Below are positions 42,315 through 51,225 of a stretch of 64,000 nucleotides of DNA, piece after piece. How positions within the stretch are numbered: the first letter of the stretch is position 1; every line of letters starts with the position of its first letter. This DNA is from a virus. Position numbers and translations under genes: made by a program. A model generated the notes under the pieces. The model was given only the letters and a program-made list of their open reading frames with translations, did not search any database and was not told where the DNA came from. The stretch lies in IMG/VR virus record IMGVR_UViG_3300028592_000004, positions 165,211 through 229,210 of that record; one strand, written 5' to 3'.

Positions 42315-42778
42315 CCACGTGCCTTACGGATCTGGGCCATCTCGTCTGGCACGTAAATGCCAGCGACGCGGAAGAGCGTGAGAACGACCTTACCGATCGG
42401 CGTCAGCACCAGGCTCTTGTTGACCCAGTGATCGCTCTCCCGCCGCGGATTGCGGATTGTCGGGATGACGCTGGGATTCTCGATCACCAGGCCTCGATTG
42501 ACCAGGGCCATCTGGGTGGCGATCACGTTATTCGGCCGGAGGACGCTGCCGCCCTCCCGCGTCCGAGCCCAGTGCATTCCGCCTTCGATGCTCGTCAACA
42601 TCTCCATCATCGGCTCGCTCAGGGTCAGGTGGAACCCGGTCCTGAGTGCGGTGCGAAGGAAGGCCGCAGAGCTATTGGCCAGGATCTCGTTCGCACCCGA
42701 CTTCTTCACCTTCGCTGCGCCCTTGAGCCGGCGCTGGTCGTCTTTTCGAATTCGAACTGTCGGTTTACGGGTTGCCAT
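42311..42778 (-). CDS. Hypothetical, possibly DNA-binding protein
   Basis: 155 residues with a basic start (TRKPTVRIRKDDQRRLK); the second half (NNVIATQMALVNRGLVIE, SLVLTPIGKVVLTLF) has the rhythm of a winged helix. Weak evidence. Confidence 0.65.
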   Translation of the reverse strand: MATRKPTVRIRKDDQRRLKGAAKVKKSGANEILANSSAAFLRTALRTGFHLTLSEPMMEMLTSIEGGMHWARTREGGSVLRPNNVIATQMALVNRGLVIENPSVIPTIRNPRRESDHWVNKSLVLTPIGKVVLTLFRVAGIYVPDEMAQIRKARG

Positions 42779-42787
42779 AGGGTCCTT

Positions 42788-43345
42788 TCAATCCGCGGGT
42801 TTTGAAATTCGAAGACAGGGAGATGCCTTCGCAACACGATTCCAATCGTTGACGATCGTGAGATCGATCCCGTTGGTGGCGTCTCTCGCGGCCTCCTTGA
42901 ACCGCCAGAAGACTTCGTGGACGGCCTTGCAATGCTGGCAGCTCCAGCACCGTTTGCGGCCAGGCACAAGCTCGTCAGCCAGCTTGTCGAAGCACTGACG
43001 GGCTAGGTCCGGTGGCGTCTTAAAGAAGTCGCTCCCGAACAGCCACTCCAGCTTGTCGTACTCGTAGTCGCTGCGAACCGTATGGCAGTCGTAGACGTCC
43101 TTCGGCTCGACCCAACGCTCGCAAGCCAGCGTATGGAGGTGCATCGCAACGACGATCAGCAGTCCCTCGGCCTGCCTCTCCGGCGGATCAACGAACCCGA
43201 TGACGCGACCGAAGAAGTCGCTGCCAGCGGTTCGCCATTGAATGAAATCGCCTCGCTTGGCATGGGAGTTCCGGCCAGGCGAGGCGATTGGAATTTCGGG
43301 AAGGCGAACCTCCCCTTCAGTGGTGACGGTGACGTCTGTTCGCAT
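42788..43345 (-). CDS. Hypothetical protein with SH3-like start and CxxC tail
   Basis: KRGDFIQWRTAGSDFFGRVIGF resembles a KOW/SH3-like barrel; CWSCQHCKAVHEVFWRF near the C-terminus may bind zinc. Function unknown. Confidence 0.72.
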   Translation of the reverse strand: MRTDVTVTTEGEVRLPEIPIASPGRNSHAKRGDFIQWRTAGSDFFGRVIGFVDPPERQAEGLLIVVAMHLHTLACERWVEPKDVYDCHTVRSDYEYDKLEWLFGSDFFKTPPDLARQCFDKLADELVPGRKRCWSCQHCKAVHEVFWRFKEAARDATNGIDLTIVNDWNRVAKASPCLRISKPAD

Positions 43346-43424
43346 GGATCTCCGGGATGAACATGGGCAGCCAGCCGAACGCGAGGATCGTCAGGCCAAT
43401 GACAACATCAAATCGGTTCAGCAT
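43317..43424 (-). CDS. Tiny membrane protein (35 aa)
   Basis: MLNRFDVVIGLTILAFGW: one membrane helix and a His/Arg-rich end. AAGGGA upstream. Overlaps both neighbours slightly. Confidence 0.5.
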   Translation of the reverse strand: MLNRFDVVIGLTILAFGWLPMFIPEIHANRRHRHH

Positions 43425-43614
43425 CCTGCGGTCCCTTGTAGAAGTGCCGGACCATGTCCGGCTGTTGAACTCCGACGATAAAGACATCCCCTTGTGGGCC
43501 GGGAACGTACGGCGGACCCGTATGTCCGGGAGGCCCAGGGATACCTTGCGGTCCCTGGGGACATCCACAGCGTCCACGGCACCCCAGCACTCCCTGCACT
43601 TCAATCGGTTCCAT
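43408..43614 (-). CDS. Small collagen-like protein
   Basis: 68 residues; AAGGA before MEPIEVQGVLG. The middle is Gly-x-y repeats (GPQGIPGPPGHTGPP), as in phage collagen-like fibres, preceded by CRGRCGC. Probably a surface or virion decoration. Confidence 0.7.
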   Translation of the reverse strand: MEPIEVQGVLGCRGRCGCPQGPQGIPGPPGHTGPPYVPGPQGDVFIVGVQQPDMVRHFYKGPQDAEPI

Positions 43615-43615
43615 C

Positions 43616-44602
43616 TCATTCCTTGAGTGAGTACGGAGCCAACACGTGGACTCCACCAACGTCAACGTGGTGGGTGGTTAGCTCCAGCGGTTCGTTGTAG
43701 TCCCGGAACTTCGGGACGCACGCATTATCCTCACCGATCCGGAAATAACCAGTGGACATCCACGGCGCACGGTGCATGCTCGTGTGGCGCTCCGGCAACG
43801 TCCGGTAGTAGAGACGGTTCTTGTTGACCGGCGTCCCCGGCACAGGCCGGTTGAACGACAGGCCCACGACAGGCCCGCTGGGCATCGCAGTCGCGCTCAG
43901 GCGAACCCGGGCCAGCGTCGCGGCGAAGTATCTCGCCAGGATCCACTTGTGATCCTGGCCGGGATAGAACACCTGGTAGGCCGTGTAGTAGTACTGCCGC
44001 TGCTCCTCGGGGATGTCTCCCTTCCAGCCAGCGTTCTGCAGATCCGTGCCGGTGGCCCGGCCCTGCAGGTAGTTGTAGAACAGCGGCGCCAGGTTCTCGA
44101 CTTCGAGGCTGAAGGACGACCAGTTCGTCAGCATCGATTCCCGGATGGGTACGACACTGTCGCCGAGCATGAACTTCAGGAGCCGCTCGAACTTGGCAGC
44201 GTACTCATCGATCGCGGCGGCGCGAGTGACGCCGAACAGCACCCGGTCCGTAAGGTCCTCGATCCGGACGTGAAACTCGACTTCCTTCCCGTGCCGCCGC
44301 ATGCCGTCCCGCAGGCACAGCAGCTGACGGACAGCGAAGAACTCCAGGATGTCGAGCGGGGTCGCGTCCTGCTTGCTGCTGCCCCAGGGAACGAGCACGT
44401 TCAGCCGATCCGAAGACCGCAGCACGCCCCGAATCGCCGCCTGGACTTCCGGGGACGGCATCGGTCCGTAGCGTCGCTGCTTCGTGCCGAACAATTCCGC
44501 GGAGATGGCTTCGAACTGCACTTCGGAGGACACGTTCATCTTGGGGAAGGACGTGTACATGAATTGCGTGATCAGGTCTTCGTAGGTCACAGCTATCCTC
44601 AT
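43616..44602 (-). CDS. Hypothetical protein (328 aa)
   Basis: No known motif is certain. VLVPWGSSKQD, LDILEFFAVRQLLCL and EFHVRIEDLTDRVLFG weakly recall isonitrile-synthase-type proteins, not enough to assign. No clear ribosome site. It is transcribed away from the plus-strand gene at 44647 across a 44-bp gap. Confidence 0.75.
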   Translation of the reverse strand: MRIAVTYEDLITQFMYTSFPKMNVSSEVQFEAISAELFGTKQRRYGPMPSPEVQAAIRGVLRSSDRLNVLVPWGSSKQDATPLDILEFFAVRQLLCLRDGMRRHGKEVEFHVRIEDLTDRVLFGVTRAAAIDEYAAKFERLLKFMLGDSVVPIRESMLTNWSSFSLEVENLAPLFYNYLQGRATGTDLQNAGWKGDIPEEQRQYYYTAYQVFYPGQDHKWILARYFAATLARVRLSATAMPSGPVVGLSFNRPVPGTPVNKNRLYYRTLPERHTSMHRAPWMSTGYFRIGEDNACVPKFRDYNEPLELTTHHVDVGGVHVLAPYSLKE

Positions 44603-44646
44603 GACGTTGGTGGTGGTAGAACGAAATCACCGACAGGAGGTCAGTG

Positions 44647-44874
44647 ATGCCGTTCCGAAGCAAATCGCAACAGAGATGGATGTTCGCCGCCGAGGCCAGA
44701 AACGAGCTGCCCAAAGGGACAGCTCGTCGCTGGGCCAAGGAGACAAAGAAACAGAAGGGCGGGTTTACGGCCCTTCCGGAGAAGGTTCCTCAGACGGAGA
44801 AGACGGCTGCGGATCTTGCCCGTATAGCCCTTCGCGCAGTGTTTGCCGGGTCATCGACCGAACAAAGTCGATGA
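44647..44874 (+). CDS. Small conserved-phage-type basic protein, plus strand
   Basis: AGGAGG six bases before the ATG. MPFRSKSQQRWMFAAEAR followed by GTARRWAKETKK is typical of a widespread small phage/prophage protein of unknown function. The only clear plus-strand gene; its last ~110 bases are antisense to the end of the gene at 44765. Confidence 0.8.
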   Translation: MPFRSKSQQRWMFAAEARNELPKGTARRWAKETKKQKGGFTALPEKVPQTEKTAADLARIALRAVFAGSSTEQSR

Positions 44875-45808
44875 CGCGGTCATTGCCCGCCGCAGCGCGG
44901 AACAGGATAACGCGGTGCATCGCGACCAGATCCGCGTTCGTGATCGGGCCATCCGCTTCCAGGGCCTGCCGAACACCGTCGTGGAGCGATCCGACGATCG
45001 GCGGGAAAAGGATGTCGTACAGCCCGTGCAGATCCAGATCCTCCGTGTCTGACACGAACATGCACAGATCCCGGAGGAGCCGTACAATGCGATTCCGCTG
45101 ATCAACGTCCATGTTCGGCAGGACGTCTTCCTGGGCTACCGATCCACGAATCAGATTCGCTATCGGCTCGATCCGGGTCACGGTCAGATACTCCGAGGGA
45201 CCGATGACCAGCCCGTAGGCGGCAACGACCATGTCCTGGTTCTCGGCCAGATCTTCCTGGACCTCAGACAAGGACTGCTCGTTTGTCGGGTCCTCCTCCA
45301 GGGTCTCGCGTTCGCCGGGCTCAACTTCGATCAAAGACGGGATCGTGATGGACCCCGTGCGATGCTCGATCGTCATCAGCACGGGAAGCCGATCCGGCTC
45401 CATGTCCTCCTCGTCGTCATCGTCGTCAGCGTCGTCGGGCTCATTAGCGAGCCCCTGGATCTCGTCCCGCAACCTCTTGTTCCGGAGATTGATCGTGCGA
45501 TGGGCCTTCGCCAGCTCGTCCTGCGTTTCCTTGGGATCCCAGGTACCCTCGGCGCCGACAGCGGCCATCGTCTTATGGATCGGCACGCCGACCGAGGCGA
45601 AGTACGCCTCGACTCCGCCAGTGAGGCCGTCCATGTCGAGTAGGACGAGCCCGGAACGTGTCACCTCCGCGGCCACGGACGAGGCAAATGAAAACGCACG
45701 ATAGAACTCGGTCATCGCTTCCTGGAGCCGTCGAATCGCGTCGCTGCCCTCCGGAGCTCCGCTTTGAGCCAAAATCAGTGAAACGTGGTGTGGGCCAAGA
45801 ACCTTCAT
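44765..45808 (-). CDS. Hypothetical acidic protein (347 aa)
   Basis: Start MKVLGPHHVSL, GAGGA upstream. Two helical-looking domains joined by an Asp/Glu-rich linker (DDADDDDDEEDMEPD, near 125-140). No enzyme motif seen. Confidence 0.78.
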   Translation of the reverse strand: MKVLGPHHVSLILAQSGAPEGSDAIRRLQEAMTEFYRAFSFASSVAAEVTRSGLVLLDMDGLTGGVEAYFASVGVPIHKTMAAVGAEGTWDPKETQDELAKAHRTINLRNKRLRDEIQGLANEPDDADDDDDEEDMEPDRLPVLMTIEHRTGSITIPSLIEVEPGERETLEEDPTNEQSLSEVQEDLAENQDMVVAAYGLVIGPSEYLTVTRIEPIANLIRGSVAQEDVLPNMDVDQRNRIVRLLRDLCMFVSDTEDLDLHGLYDILFPPIVGSLHDGVRQALEADGPITNADLVAMHRVILFRAAAGNDRVIDFVRSMTRQTLREGLYGQDPQPSSPSEEPSPEGP

Positions 45809-45829
45809 GAGTGTCCTCTGGAAATGAAG

Positions 45830-45853
45830 AAAGGCCACCCGGAGGTGGCCTTT
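45830..45853 (-). terminator. 10-bp hairpin terminator
   Basis: AAAGGCCACC, TCCG loop, GGTGGCCTTT, then CTTCATTTCC on the minus strand. Between the SPFH gene and the acidic-protein gene. Confidence 0.82.
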
Positions 45854-45880
45854 CGTGTGACGCGGTGTGGGAGACTCAGG

Positions 45881-47191
45881 CTACGGTGCCTGGGTCGTCT
45901 TCGGCGGCAGGTTGAGGAGTGAGCTGGGCGACATCGGACCAACGTAGATCGTCGGGAATGAGCCCTTCCACTTCTCAATCTGGGTCTTCTGAACCTCCAG
46001 CTGCCGCAGCTGCAGGTAAATCGGAAGCTGCTCGCGAGCCTTCTCAATCTCGTAGGCCGACGCATCGGCACGAGCTTTAGTGGCCTCCGCTTCCGCTTCC
46101 GCACGCAGTTGAGTCGCGGACGCCTCGCCCTGTGCGGCGACCTTTGCGGCGTCGGCCTTACCCTGGGCTTCCTTCTGGAGAGCCGCCGCCTTGGAAGTGG
46201 CGATCGTCTGCTCTTGCTCGGCGTTGAACACCTCGACGAGCTTCGTCTGGATGCTCTTGTCCTTGTAGATGAAGCCGCCCGAGATCCCCAGGTTGGTGAT
46301 CGTGATCCCGCGTTCGACAAAGAACGCAGTCGTGGCTTCGATAACCTTCTTGATGTGCGGTGTCGCTTCCAGCCGGAGCTTGTCCATCCGCTGGTCGGTG
46401 ACTTCGAGCCCGAAGGCGGTCTGGACGTAGGCTCGAACCTCACGGTCCAGCACTTCGGCGAGCGTCTCGTTCCTGTAGTTGTGCAGGAACTTGACCGCGT
46501 CGTCGCGGGATGCGATTCGTGCCGTGACAGTCCATCCGGTGGAGAACTCCACCTGATCCGCCGTCATGACCCAGATGGCTTCGTTCTTGTTCGACGTACC
46601 GCTGTTCTCGTCGGCCGTCCATTCCCGGGTGACCGGCGAACGATCGACCTTGATCACGATAGCTGCGTCGCGCCACTCGCCGTCCGCACCCATGTACTCA
46701 TAGCCTTTCGGGACCCACTGCTGCGGGATCTCGACCTGCTTGGTATTGACGAGCTTGGCTTTCAGGAAGGCTTCGCTTTCCGTCGAGGCCTGGTCAGCGT
46801 TGTCGCCGACGTAGGGGATGACGAACGCCTCTTCGTTCGTGCCGATCGTTTCGAACTTCACCGGTTTGAACGGCTTCCACCAGCAACCACTGGAAAGCAG
46901 AGGGAGCAGCAGAGCAGCGCCGGTGGTCCACTTTTTGAACCACTGCTTGTCGACCCCGCCGATCAGGATCGCGAGCGCGACCAAGGTCAGAAGCCCGCCA
47001 CCGACAGCCCAGCCGCTGTTCTCCAGACGGCGACGGAGCCGCTGCTCCGCCACTTTATCTTGCTGCCCGGCGTCGAACTGGGCGTGGATGGACTCATGCG
47101 TTTGCCGGACAACAGTGGTCTCCTCGTAGTATGCCCGGGCGCCGACAAACGCACCGAACATGATGAGTACGACGATCAGCCGATAGATCAT
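45881..47191 (-). CDS. SPFH/band-7 (prohibitin-like) membrane protein
   Basis: Start MIYRLIVVLIMFG, AGGAG upstream. Two membrane helices (1-18 and ~65-95), then an SPFH domain (KFETIGTNEEAFVIPYVG, VTARIASRDDAVKFLHNY) and a long Ala/Glu coiled coil (KAAALQKEAQGKADAAK, AEAEAEATKARADAS). Such proteins form membrane microdomain scaffolds. In a phage it might modify or protect the host membrane; this is inference. Confidence 0.85.
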   Translation of the reverse strand: MIYRLIVVLIMFGAFVGARAYYEETTVVRQTHESIHAQFDAGQQDKVAEQRLRRRLENSGWAVGGGLLTLVALAILIGGVDKQWFKKWTTGAALLLPLLSSGCWWKPFKPVKFETIGTNEEAFVIPYVGDNADQASTESEAFLKAKLVNTKQVEIPQQWVPKGYEYMGADGEWRDAAIVIKVDRSPVTREWTADENSGTSNKNEAIWVMTADQVEFSTGWTVTARIASRDDAVKFLHNYRNETLAEVLDREVRAYVQTAFGLEVTDQRMDKLRLEATPHIKKVIEATTAFFVERGITITNLGISGGFIYKDKSIQTKLVEVFNAEQEQTIATSKAAALQKEAQGKADAAKVAAQGEASATQLRAEAEAEATKARADASAYEIEKAREQLPIYLQLRQLEVQKTQIEKWKGSFPTIYVGPMSPSSLLNLPPKTTQAP

Positions 47192-47259
47192 TGGAACAGG
47201 CTCCTGCAGGAAAGGGACGTAACACGAACGGCAAACCGTGCCGATCGGATCACGGGAAA

Positions 47260-47820
47260 TCATTTCGGATTGAGCTTGGCGTAGAGCTCGTCAAGACGCT
47301 TCTGAAGATGACCGGCTTTGATCAACTGGTGCAGCCGCTGTCGGGTGAACCCCAATAGCGCCTGGCAACGCTTACCGGAAACCAGCTCGGGACCGAACCG
47401 CCACATCTTATGACTTGGGCTATCGCTGAGAACCCAGTTATCCGGACCCAACGGCTGATCAGGATCTCGCTTCCGCAGATAGCGATTTGGTGGCAACGGA
47501 CCAACGACGGCAAAGAACGCCTTGAAGGACGCCTGCCATTCTGGAACCATCAAGTGACGGTGGTTATTCCAACCAGAATAAGTATGCCGATCCTTCGACG
47601 TGGGGTTGCCGCGATTAGAGACGCACCCACAAGACTTCTGAACGTAAAGCGCGGTCCGAGTTACGTCAAACTCCTTACCGCACTTCGGGCACCGACAAGC
47701 GTAGACAGCGATGTTCCGAACGAAGCCCAAATGCCGTAGGACCTCAATTCCAGTCGCGGTTGTCTGGCCTGAGATGTCTTTGAACCTGGTCCCCTTAGCG
47801 GGGCGAGGATCGATTTCCAT
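47260..47820 (-). CDS. Zinc-finger/HNH-like phage protein
   Basis: YACRCPKCGKEFDVTRTAL and KSCGC form a zinc motif. The WQASFKAFFAVVGPLPP and PLGPDNWVLSD segments mimic phage HNH homing-type proteins, but the HNH catalytic residues are not clear. A helix-turn-helix-like end follows. GAGGACC before the ATG. Confidence 0.65.
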   Translation of the reverse strand: MEIDPRPAKGTRFKDISGQTTATGIEVLRHLGFVRNIAVYACRCPKCGKEFDVTRTALYVQKSCGCVSNRGNPTSKDRHTYSGWNNHRHLMVPEWQASFKAFFAVVGPLPPNRYLRKRDPDQPLGPDNWVLSDSPSHKMWRFGPELVSGKRCQALLGFTRQRLHQLIKAGHLQKRLDELYAKLNPK

Positions 47821-47826
47821 AGGTCC

Positions 47827-48219
47827 TCAGCCCGAAACGGGCCAGTCAGTGGTGACGGAAAAGCCGCGGTCTGCGGCGAACGCCTCAACGATCGCGAACT
47901 TGGGATCCGGGCCGACAAAGCCGAGAACCTTGACGAAACGTCGGGAGCCGCGGGCGAGATCAGTGAAATCCTTCACGTACGAACGGAGACCTTTGTACTT
48001 AATCCCGAGCCGCTGCAGCAGATCTCGTACGGCCTCCTTCGTTTCCTTCGCATCAGTCCTCGGAGTGTCAAGCCGGGCGCCTTCAAGAGACAGCTTGAGG
48101 CCGACCACCTCCAATGCGGACCGGAGCTTACCGGGATCGACTTTGTAGGTCGAGCCCGGGTGGTGCAGTTGGACGTCGTCTGAGAGCATCAGACAGAGAA
48201 GTTCGATGCGATCTGTCAT
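47827..48219 (-). CDS. Hypothetical protein (130 aa)
   Basis: Start MTDRIELLCLML overlaps the upstream stop (ATGA). Two helical halves and a beta-rich end (FAIVEAFAADRGFSVTTDW). Unknown. Confidence 0.72.
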   Translation of the reverse strand: MTDRIELLCLMLSDDVQLHHPGSTYKVDPGKLRSALEVVGLKLSLEGARLDTPRTDAKETKEAVRDLLQRLGIKYKGLRSYVKDFTDLARGSRRFVKVLGFVGPDPKFAIVEAFAADRGFSVTTDWPVSG

Positions 48220-48404
48220 CGGCACAGGCTCACAATGAAGAGCAGAGGGATGAGGAACAGCAGCCAAATGTGAATCAGCGCGTTCCACCGGAAAAGCTCG
48301 CGACCCTGCGGTGTCACGTTGTCGCCAACAATGGCCCACAGCAGGAAAAGGAATATCTGGAAGAGGAGATCCGCTCCCGCAAACCAGTTGAGGAACGTGG
48401 TCAT
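48216..48404 (-). CDS. Small membrane protein (62 aa)
   Basis: MTTFLNWFAGADLLFQIF: two membrane helices (FQIFLFLLWAIVG, IWLLFLIPLLFIV). ATGA overlaps on both sides. Confidence 0.7.
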   Translation of the reverse strand: MTTFLNWFAGADLLFQIFLFLLWAIVGDNVTPQGRELFRWNALIHIWLLFLIPLLFIVSLCR

Positions 48405-48598
48405 TCCAGGAACTTCCCGTGGGGTAAGGCGGCGGAAAACTCCCAAGCGTCGTACGGCTCGCCGTCGTCGTCCCGCTTCGTGCGTGCGAGGGCGTCAACG
48501 TCATAGTCACGAACTTCGACGACGAGATCGTCCGGGAGGTTTCGAATCTCCTGAACTGCTCCGTGCTTGACCACCACGGTTATGCTTGGGTTTGACAT
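48401..48598 (-). CDS. Small hypothetical protein (65 aa)
   Basis: ITVVVKHGAVQEIRNLPDD and VEVRDYDVD are a recurrent pattern in small phage proteins of unknown role. Ends in an ATGA overlap. Confidence 0.72.
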   Translation of the reverse strand: MSNPSITVVVKHGAVQEIRNLPDDLVVEVRDYDVDALARTKRDDDGEPYDAWEFSAALPHGKFLE

Positions 48599-48959
48599 CG
48601 TGCTTCGATCCTAGAGGTTGACTGTGGTATTCCTCGATCGTGAATGGTGCGATCGTCGCATCGTCCGTGATCTTCATCGCGAACTCGGCAGCCTGCTGTT
48701 TCTCTTCGTCGTGAAACCGCTTCAGAACGGAACGTCCGTAGCGAAGGGCGCCGATGCAGTGGTTGCCGTGCTCCAGCACGGCGTCATCGTCGAGTCCGAG
48801 CTGCTTGAGCCGCGGGATATCGACGTGGCAGATCATGTCTCCATCGTGATGAACGATGTTGTGCAGATCCTGAGGCGTCAGAGGGCCGAGCCAGCCGCGA
48901 GGAGCGCCCTGGCGAAAGGGACACTCCTGGCACATGCGCAGCCGATCGTATCGAGGCAT
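48507..48959 (-). CDS. Cys-rich conserved-phage-type protein
   Basis: AGGAG before MPRYDRLRMCQECPFRQG; then PRGWLGPLTPQD, MICHVDI and HCIGALRYG: the same CxxCPFR/C-H/C layout as at 41156. The last 92 bp overlap the next gene in another frame, an unusually long overlap here. Confidence 0.75.
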   Translation of the reverse strand: MPRYDRLRMCQECPFRQGAPRGWLGPLTPQDLHNIVHHDGDMICHVDIPRLKQLGLDDDAVLEHGNHCIGALRYGRSVLKRFHDEEKQQAAEFAMKITDDATIAPFTIEEYHSQPLGSKHDVKPKHNRGGQARSSSGDSKPPGRSRRRSS

Positions 48960-48966
48960 ACTGCTC

Positions 48967-49881
48967 CTAGTGAATGTCGAGCGCACGGGCGTGATCCGCG
49001 TGCATGATCTCGTGCGGAATGGCGCGGCGGGCCAGATCGAGAATGGCATCCAGCGGAAGCCGCTCGTCGATCTCCGCCTCAGCGACAGAGCCCCACTTCG
49101 ATTCGTACCAGACATCTCCACGCCACTGAGCGCGGACACCGCCTACGAAGAGGGCATAGAAGCCAGGCTGGACGGGTACGGCGACCCAGGTTGTTTCGCC
49201 GGCGAACTGCCGGAGCTGGTTGTGATTTCGCCACTTGTAGGTGTACTGGTCTTCCGGCAGCGACGGCTTGTAGCGGTCAGACGTACGCCCGAAGAACAGA
49301 CTGCCACGAGGAGAGATCCCTAGCAGCATCAGGTCAGGATCGGACTGCGGAAAATCGATCACGGGTTGCAGCAGGATCGTCTTGATCCGGGCCGCGTGCT
49401 TTCGGGTCCGCTCTCGCAGCCGCTTGTAGAGCAGCTCGTAGCGATCCGGCCAGCACCGTCGCCAAAGAACCCAAGCATGCTTCGGCAGAGACGTCCGGCT
49501 GCACCGCGAGAAGAAGAACGCAATCCGGCGCTTCTTTCCGCGGGTGAACCAGGCCATGTAGAAGTGCATCCGGCGGTGTCGGTCTTTGTGAGAGAAGCTG
49601 TACTCCTCTGGAAACCGAACGGCGAAGCCGTAGATCACACCGGAAGGCGAAAACGCCTGATCCGCGTACCGGGCCAGTATGCCGTTGATCTGGCCGTCAG
49701 TCGGCCGTTGCGACGGCGGAATAAGACGCTGGATCTCCTGCAGCCGATACTTGCGCTGAAGGTAGGACGGATCCGTCAGCTTCCAGGTCTTCTCGACAAG
49801 CACCTTCAGCCGGTTGTAGACCTGAGGGTGCATCCCGGCCGTCCGATTCCGACCGACCTGCTTCTTACGACCCCTGGGCAC
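48967..49881 (-). CDS. Hypothetical protein (304 aa)
   Basis: GTG start with GGAGG upstream. Basic N-terminus (PRGRKKQVGRNR), helical segment, then a beta-rich second half. No family recognised. Confidence 0.75.
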   Translation of the reverse strand: MPRGRKKQVGRNRTAGMHPQVYNRLKVLVEKTWKLTDPSYLQRKYRLQEIQRLIPPSQRPTDGQINGILARYADQAFSPSGVIYGFAVRFPEEYSFSHKDRHRRMHFYMAWFTRGKKRRIAFFFSRCSRTSLPKHAWVLWRRCWPDRYELLYKRLRERTRKHAARIKTILLQPVIDFPQSDPDLMLLGISPRGSLFFGRTSDRYKPSLPEDQYTYKWRNHNQLRQFAGETTWVAVPVQPGFYALFVGGVRAQWRGDVWYESKWGSVAEAEIDERLPLDAILDLARRAIPHEIMHADHARALDIH

Positions 49882-50128
49882 GAAACGCCTCCACCAGCTG
49901 CATCAGCTCTTCGAATCGCTCGTCGTCGATGTCCGGGTCCCACGCTCTCCAGATCGTCTTGGTCTGGAAGTACGTGAAAACGTGCCGCTTCATGTCGTGG
50001 CGAACGCCAGAGACCATGAACTCGGCGGCGAGCTTTGCGACTTGTTCAGCATCCGTGTCGGCCATCCGGTTGGCGTGACGGACATTGCGTGCATACCGCG
50101 TCTCTAAGACGACTTCCGGCTGATCCAT
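49865..50128 (-). CDS. Hypothetical protein (87 aa)
   Basis: Start MDQPEVVLETRYARN. TKTIWRAWDPDIDDERFEELM is the clearest part. Unknown. Confidence 0.68.
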   Translation of the reverse strand: MDQPEVVLETRYARNVRHANRMADTDAEQVAKLAAEFMVSGVRHDMKRHVFTYFQTKTIWRAWDPDIDDERFEELMQLVEAFRAQGS

Positions 50129-50129
50129 G

Positions 50130-50765
50130 TCAGATCCGATAAACAGGCGAATGCTCGTCCGGCTTCGCAAACAGCTCCGGCCGCTTGTGCTCGTACAGAT
50201 TCTTCGGCCAAACCGCGATCACAGTCCGACCACTGCCCTCGTAGGCGTTGTTGACTGCCTCTGTCAGTGCTGCACTGGAGCTCACGTTTGTCAGGTAGTC
50301 CTTCGAGCCCTGGATGATCGCCGGCTCCAGGTTGATACTGCATGACAACTCGGTGTCCTGTACCACCAGAATGCAGTAGTCCTGGTGGTGACCATCCGGC
50401 GCTTCGAGCAGGGCTGTATCGTCGTCCAGCCGCTCAAAATGGATCTGCCCATTCAGGATCGACAGCCGGATCGCAGAGGCTGGACCGTCCGCATGAACAA
50501 GGATAACGTCCTTGCCATCCGGCGAATCGAAGACCCCACCGCCGTACAGTTCCGTGAAACTGTCGGCACCTCTCTCCTCGACGGGATAGTGCGGCTTCTT
50601 GGCTGCAGGCGGGGACACCACCTTCTTTTCTTTCAGCACCTGCGAACTCGTGCCTCGCGGCCTGCCCTTCGGCCAACCGCCGCGGCGTCGCGGTTTGCGT
50701 TCTTCAACTTCATCCAGGTCGTACGACTCCTTCGCACGAACCGTGGTTGCTTTCCTTTTGGCCAT
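50130..50765 (-). CDS. Hypothetical protein with basic N-terminus
   Basis: Start MAKRKATTVRAKE. Lys/Arg-rich first 60 residues with RRRGGWPKGRPRG (AT-hook-like), then a beta-rich domain. Possibly nucleic-acid binding. AGAAGG sits very close to the ATG. Confidence 0.68.
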   Translation of the reverse strand: MAKRKATTVRAKESYDLDEVEERKPRRRGGWPKGRPRGTSSQVLKEKKVVSPPAAKKPHYPVEERGADSFTELYGGGVFDSPDGKDVILVHADGPASAIRLSILNGQIHFERLDDDTALLEAPDGHHQDYCILVVQDTELSCSINLEPAIIQGSKDYLTNVSSSAALTEAVNNAYEGSGRTVIAVWPKNLYEHKRPELFAKPDEHSPVYRI

Positions 50766-50772
50766 GACCTTC

Positions 50773-51225
50773 TCAATACGAATGGAGATGCTCATTCCGC
50801 GGCCGGTTGCAGTGATCGACGTCGGCCAGCGTGGAGTTGAGCGGAAAATGCGTGATGTGCCCGCAACAGTCGTGATCGCGGTAGTAGCCCTTCTCGTCGC
50901 TCCACCTCTCCCTCGGGAGGAAGCGATGATCGACAACGAACCCGCGATACTTCCGGCGGAAGTAGATCATGTACGTCACCCAGATCGAGTTGGCGATCGT
51001 GACGTTGAGGGCGCCGACGGCACTGAACCACGCCCGGTAGCTCGGGTAGTAGATGAAGACGTTCCAGTAGCCCCAGGCAGTGAAAAAAGCGATCGGAAAG
51101 ATCGAGATTCCCTTCAGCACCTTGTCTCTTCGGATCTGGCGAATGTTCAACCAGACCAGACAGCCACCGACGATTTCAAACAGCCCGTTTGTAAAGTCCA
51201 GCCAGCTCACGATGCCTCCGAGCAT
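50773..51225 (-). CDS. Conserved-phage-type membrane protein
   Basis: Start MLGGIVSWLDF (TGATG overlap). Three membrane helices (FTNGLFEIVGGCLVWL, GISIFPIAFFTAWGYW, ALNVTIANSIWVTYMIY), a layout like SWEET-type half-transporters, followed by a His/Cys-rich tail (DHDCCGHITH). Function unknown. Confidence 0.74.
   Translation of the reverse strand: MLGGIVSWLDFTNGLFEIVGGCLVWLNIRQIRRDKVLKGISIFPIAFFTAWGYWNVFIYYPSYRAWFSAVGALNVTIANSIWVTYMIYFRRKYRGFVVDHRFLPRERWSDEKGYYRDHDCCGHITHFPLNSTLADVDHCNRPRNEHLHSY

Noticed and set aside
43616-44602. Isonitrile synthase (PvcA-like) assignment
   Set aside because: A few similar-looking segments but no diagnostic residues; left as hypothetical.
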